From Aneurinibacillus soli (GTDB taxonomy: Bacteria; Bacillota; Bacilli; Aneurinibacillales; Aneurinibacillaceae), in assembly GCF_002355375.1 (NCBI RefSeq), contig NZ_AP017312.1, positions 2,869,001 to 2,933,000 on the forward strand: a stretch of DNA of 64,000 bases. Reading direction: 5' to 3'. How positions within the stretch are numbered: the stretch's first letter is position 1; each line of letters begins with the position of its first letter. Of this stretch, positions 61,396 through 64,000 are shown piece after piece. Made by a program: the position numbers and the translations under genes. Below the pieces are notes generated by a model that saw only the letters and a list, made by a program, of their open reading frames with translations, had not been told where the DNA came from and made no database searches.

Positions 61396-61872
61396 GAACT
61401 CCACCCCTTCAAGACGATAGATTGCTCGCTCTTTTCAGCTGAAAAGTGTATCAACTTTTAAACAGATACACTACAGTGTTGAGCCCTCTTCCAATCAAAT
61501 AGGTCACGAACTATATGTATCTATTTAAAAATATGAACAAATTGTGTACTTCAAACTTTCCTCATTGTAGTCCTCTACGTAGTAAATTTCAACCCTTACG
61601 TTAATTTTTCTTTCAGAAATTCCACATTCACATGTAAGTTAAATAAAAGGCCGTTTTTTTTCTTCTCCCCTTGCCACACCAGCATTTATCATTGTTGTAT
61701 AACAAGTTCTTACCCTGTTTTAGTACATTCTATTTTATTGTGTACGCAATCGCCTCGCTTTATAATCAAATCCCCCTATGTTTTTTGACGATTTCTTTAC
61801 ATTTTTATCTTGGATTTGTTTTTGAAACACATGATTTTTGACAATAAAACAGCAAAAAGAATGGCAGAATAG
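61396..61872. other. Long leader/intergenic region upstream of korA
   Basis: Nearly 480 bp without a gene. It contains a 16-bp palindrome CTTTTCAGCTGAAAAG (61431-61446) and a hairpin GTGTATC...GATACAC (61446-61471) close to the korA start, then AT-rich DNA. Confidence 0.45.
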
Positions 61873-61914
61873 AAGAACGCCTTTTTATTCTTTTCGAATA
61901 AAAAGGCGTTCTTT
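61873..61914. terminator. Terminator after spoVS
   Basis: AAGAACGCCTTTTTATTC / GAATAAAAAGGCGTTCTT, an ~18-bp perfect stem, T run on both sides; ~30 bases after the spoVS stop. Confidence 0.9.
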
Positions 61915-61940
61915 TCTAAAAAATATGTTCCAAACCTCTG

Positions 61941-62201
61941 TTATCTAGGTTCAACAATCAGTTTGATTGCGGTCCGTTCTTCCCCTTCTATCATAATATC
62001 CGTAAAAGCTGGAATGCAGATTAAATCAACACCGCTCGGCGCTACAAATCCTCGTGCGATTGCGACAGCTTTAATTGCCTGATTAAGTGCTCCGGCGCCA
62101 ATAGCCTGCAATTCCGCAGCCCCACGTTCCCGAAGAACGCCTGCCAAAGCACCAGCAACGGAGTTCGGGTTCGATTTTGCTGAAACTTTTAAGACTTCCA
62201 T
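61941..62201 (-). CDS. spoVS: Stage V sporulation protein S
   Basis: An 86-residue Alba-like protein, nearly invariant in Bacillales: EVLKVSAKSNPNSVAGALAG, GAGALNQAIKAVAIARGFVAPSG and ERTAIKLIVEP. It is required for normal coat and cortex assembly. AAGGAGG precedes the ATG. It follows rny on the same strand, with its own promoter presumably in the 150-bp gap. Confidence 0.97.
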   Translation of the reverse strand: MEVLKVSAKSNPNSVAGALAGVLRERGAAELQAIGAGALNQAIKAVAIARGFVAPSGVDLICIPAFTDIMIEGEERTAIKLIVEPR

Positions 62202-62308
62202 CTTGTGACCTCCTTGGATCGATTGATCATTACCATCACTACTTTATTCATAGCATGTAAAAATCATTCCATTCTTCTTACCGATCACGGGTCTAGAGGA
62301 AAAAAATG

Positions 62309-62348
62309 AAGGGGACTTCCGCATACTAGTACGGAAATCCCCTTCGTT
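62309..62348 (-). terminator. Terminator of rny
   Basis: GAAGGGGA(T)TTCCG ... CGGAA(G)TCCCCTTC then ATTTTTTT on the minus strand, overlapping the end of the gene. Confidence 0.88.
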
Positions 62349-62349
62349 T

Positions 62350-63891
62350 TTATTTCGCATATTCAACTGCTCGTGTTTCCCGAATGACGGTTACTTTAAT
62401 ATGTCCCGGGTAATCAAGCTCGTTTTCGATTTTTTTGGTGATGTCCCGTGCCAGTCTATGGGCTTCAAGATCATCAACATGTTCCGGTTTTACCATAATG
62501 CGTACTTCACGGCCCGCCTGAATCGCGTACGATTTCTCCACTCCGTCGAATGACTCGGAAATTTCTTCGAGTTTTTCCAGACGGCGAATATACGTCTCTA
62601 GTGTTTCACGGCGTGCACCCGGACGTGCAGCGGACAATGCATCTGCTGCCGCTACGAGCATCGCAATTACAGATGTCGGTTCACAGTCGCCATGATGAGA
62701 GGCAATACTGTTAATTACAACCGGATGCTCTTTGTATTTCTTCGCTAATTCTACCCCAATCTCAACATGGGAACCTTCTACTTCATGATCGATCGCCTTG
62801 CCGATGTCATGCAGGAGACCTGCACGCTTGGCAAGCATCTGGTCTTCTCCAAGCTCAGCTGCCATCAACCCGCACAGATGTGCGACTTCCATGGAATGCT
62901 TAAGCACGTTCTGTCCATAGCTTGTGCGGAATTTAAGTCGACCCAGAATCTTAATCAGATCAGGGTGCAGACCATGAATTCCGGTCTCAAAGGTAGCTTG
63001 CTCACCGTATTCGCGGATGCGTTCATCCACTTCACGGCGCGCTTTTTCCACCATTTCCTCAATACGGGCCGGATGAATACGTCCATCCGCCACCAGCTTC
63101 TCCAGCGCGGTTCGTGCAATTTCGCGACGAACGGGATCAAAACCGGACAAAATAACCGCTTCCGGTGTATCATCAATGATTAAGTCGATACCAGTCAGAG
63201 TTTCAAGCGCCCGAATGTTGCGGCCTTCTCGACCAATAATCCGGCCTTTCATCTCATCATTTGGCAGGGAGACAACGGAAACAGTCGTTTCCGCCACATG
63301 ATCGGCAGCACAGCGCTGGATTGCCGTCGTAATAATCTCACGCGCTTTCTTGTCTGCCTCTTCTTTTGCTCGCTGTTCAATTTCTTTCGCAAGCATTGCG
63401 GCTTCATGCCGTACTTCGGCTTCCACCTGTTGAAGAATAATCTCACGCGCTTCTTCCTGTGTCAAATTCGAGATGCGCTCTAGTTCGGTAACCTGAGATG
63501 TGAGAAGCTCTTCGGCTTTCACATGCATCTGGTTGATGGATTGTTCACGGCGCTCGAGTTCTACTTCCTTACGCTCGTACTGCTCCATCTTCCGGTCGAG
63601 AGACTCTTCTTTCTGGAGAAGGCGTTTCTCCTGACGCTGACTCTCATTCCGGCGTTCACGCAGCTCTTTCTCAGCATCGGTTCGTAGCTTATGGACTTCG
63701 TCTTTCGCTTCGAGCACTTTCTCTTTACGAAGTGCTTCTGCTTCCTTCTCGGCATTCTCTACGATCTGACGAGCAGCCTGTTCAGCGCTCGAAATTTTTG
63801 CTTCGGCTAACGATTTACGAACAACGTAACCAATTCCCGCTCCGACCGCCAGAGATGCAAGTGCGATAAGAATTACAATTTCTATTGTCAT
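62350..63891 (-). CDS. rny: Ribonuclease Y
   Basis: A 513-residue RNase Y, the main endonuclease starting mRNA decay in Firmicutes. N-terminal membrane anchor ([19 protein letters not shown]), long coiled coil (about 30-190), KH domain ([22 protein letters not shown]), and the HD catalytic domain ([17 protein letters not shown]). The start at 63891 is set by AAGGAGGTGA. The Ric proteins (ricA at 50995) modulate this enzyme in B. subtilis. Confidence 0.97.
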   Translation of the reverse strand: MTIEIVILIALASLAVGAGIGYVVRKSLAEAKISSAEQAARQIVENAEKEAEALRKEKVLEAKDEVHKLRTDAEKELRERRNESQRQEKRLLQKEESLDRKMEQYERKEVELERREQSINQMHVKAEELLTSQVTELERISNLTQEEAREIILQQVEAEVRHEAAMLAKEIEQRAKEEADKKAREIITTAIQRCAADHVAETTVSVVSLPNDEMKGRIIGREGRNIRALETLTGIDLIIDDTPEAVILSGFDPVRREIARTALEKLVADGRIHPARIEEMVEKARREVDERIREYGEQATFETGIHGLHPDLIKILGRLKFRTSYGQNVLKHSMEVAHLCGLMAAELGEDQMLAKRAGLLHDIGKAIDHEVEGSHVEIGVELAKKYKEHPVVINSIASHHGDCEPTSVIAMLVAAADALSAARPGARRETLETYIRRLEKLEEISESFDGVEKSYAIQAGREVRIMVKPEHVDDLEAHRLARDITKKIENELDYPGHIKVTVIRETRAVEYAK

Positions 63892-64000
63892 TTTTTCTGT
63901 CACCTCCTTGCATCTGAGGTCTTGTTTCAATTGTGTACTTTTTACATTACAAGGTTCAGTAAAAACGAAACCGTTCACACGGCTTCTGTGTGTTTCATAA

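Overview
The window looks like a chromosome segment of an endospore-forming Bacillales bacterium, most likely Aneurinibacillus or a close Paenibacillaceae relative. The reason is the gene order on the minus strand: rny - spoVS - korA/korB - metallo-beta-lactamase - mnmM - (cheY, cheX, hybrid kinase) - miaB - ricA - cotE - mutS - mutL. Coat, SASP, Spo0E-like and Bce-type genes add to this. The assignment is inference from content; no database was searched.

Layout. 1-3.2 kb holds a Bce-type antibiotic-sensing unit (response regulator, kinase broken by an in-frame amber codon, ABC ATPase, permease running off the edge). 3.4-3.7 kb has tRNA-Gly, tRNA-Leu and a truncated tRNA-like remnant. 3.8-32 kb is an accessory zone of small sporulation-type genes, coat-like proteins, RDD, DinB, MarR, LysR and methyl-accepting genes, an intact IS4-family element and many decayed genes. 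32.8-39.5 kb carries mutL, mutS, a putative amidoligase and the 3' part of cotE. 39.5-50.4 kb is an inserted element. 50.4-64 kb returns to conserved genes: the 5' part of cotE, ricA, miaB, a kinase/CheX/CheY group, mnmM, the korAB ferredoxin oxidoreductase, spoVS and rny.

Main discovery. cotE, the morphogenetic gene of the outer spore coat, is split in two by a 10.93-kb element (39465-50396). The element encodes a large serine recombinase of the SpoIVCA type. The two cotE parts share only a 4-base crossover sequence, CTGT. Joining them there restores one 181-codon frame, the length of B. subtilis CotE. Joining the element's own ends creates a near-perfect 19-bp inverted repeat around the crossover, as expected of a serine-integrase attP. 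A sigma-E-like promoter precedes the recombinase. By analogy with skin in sigK, this predicts programmed excision in the mother cell. The cargo (aldehyde dehydrogenase, chemoreceptor, zinc-ribbon protein, IS605 and IS110 elements) contains no recognisable phage genes.

The element also carries four copies of a ~250-bp repeat. Each copy folds into a long hairpin whose arms differ between copies but stay complementary within each copy, which points to a structured RNA family I cannot name. Outside the element, two paralogous small genes (4.9 and 24.8 kb) share a leader with compensatory base-pair changes, another likely RNA or operator structure.
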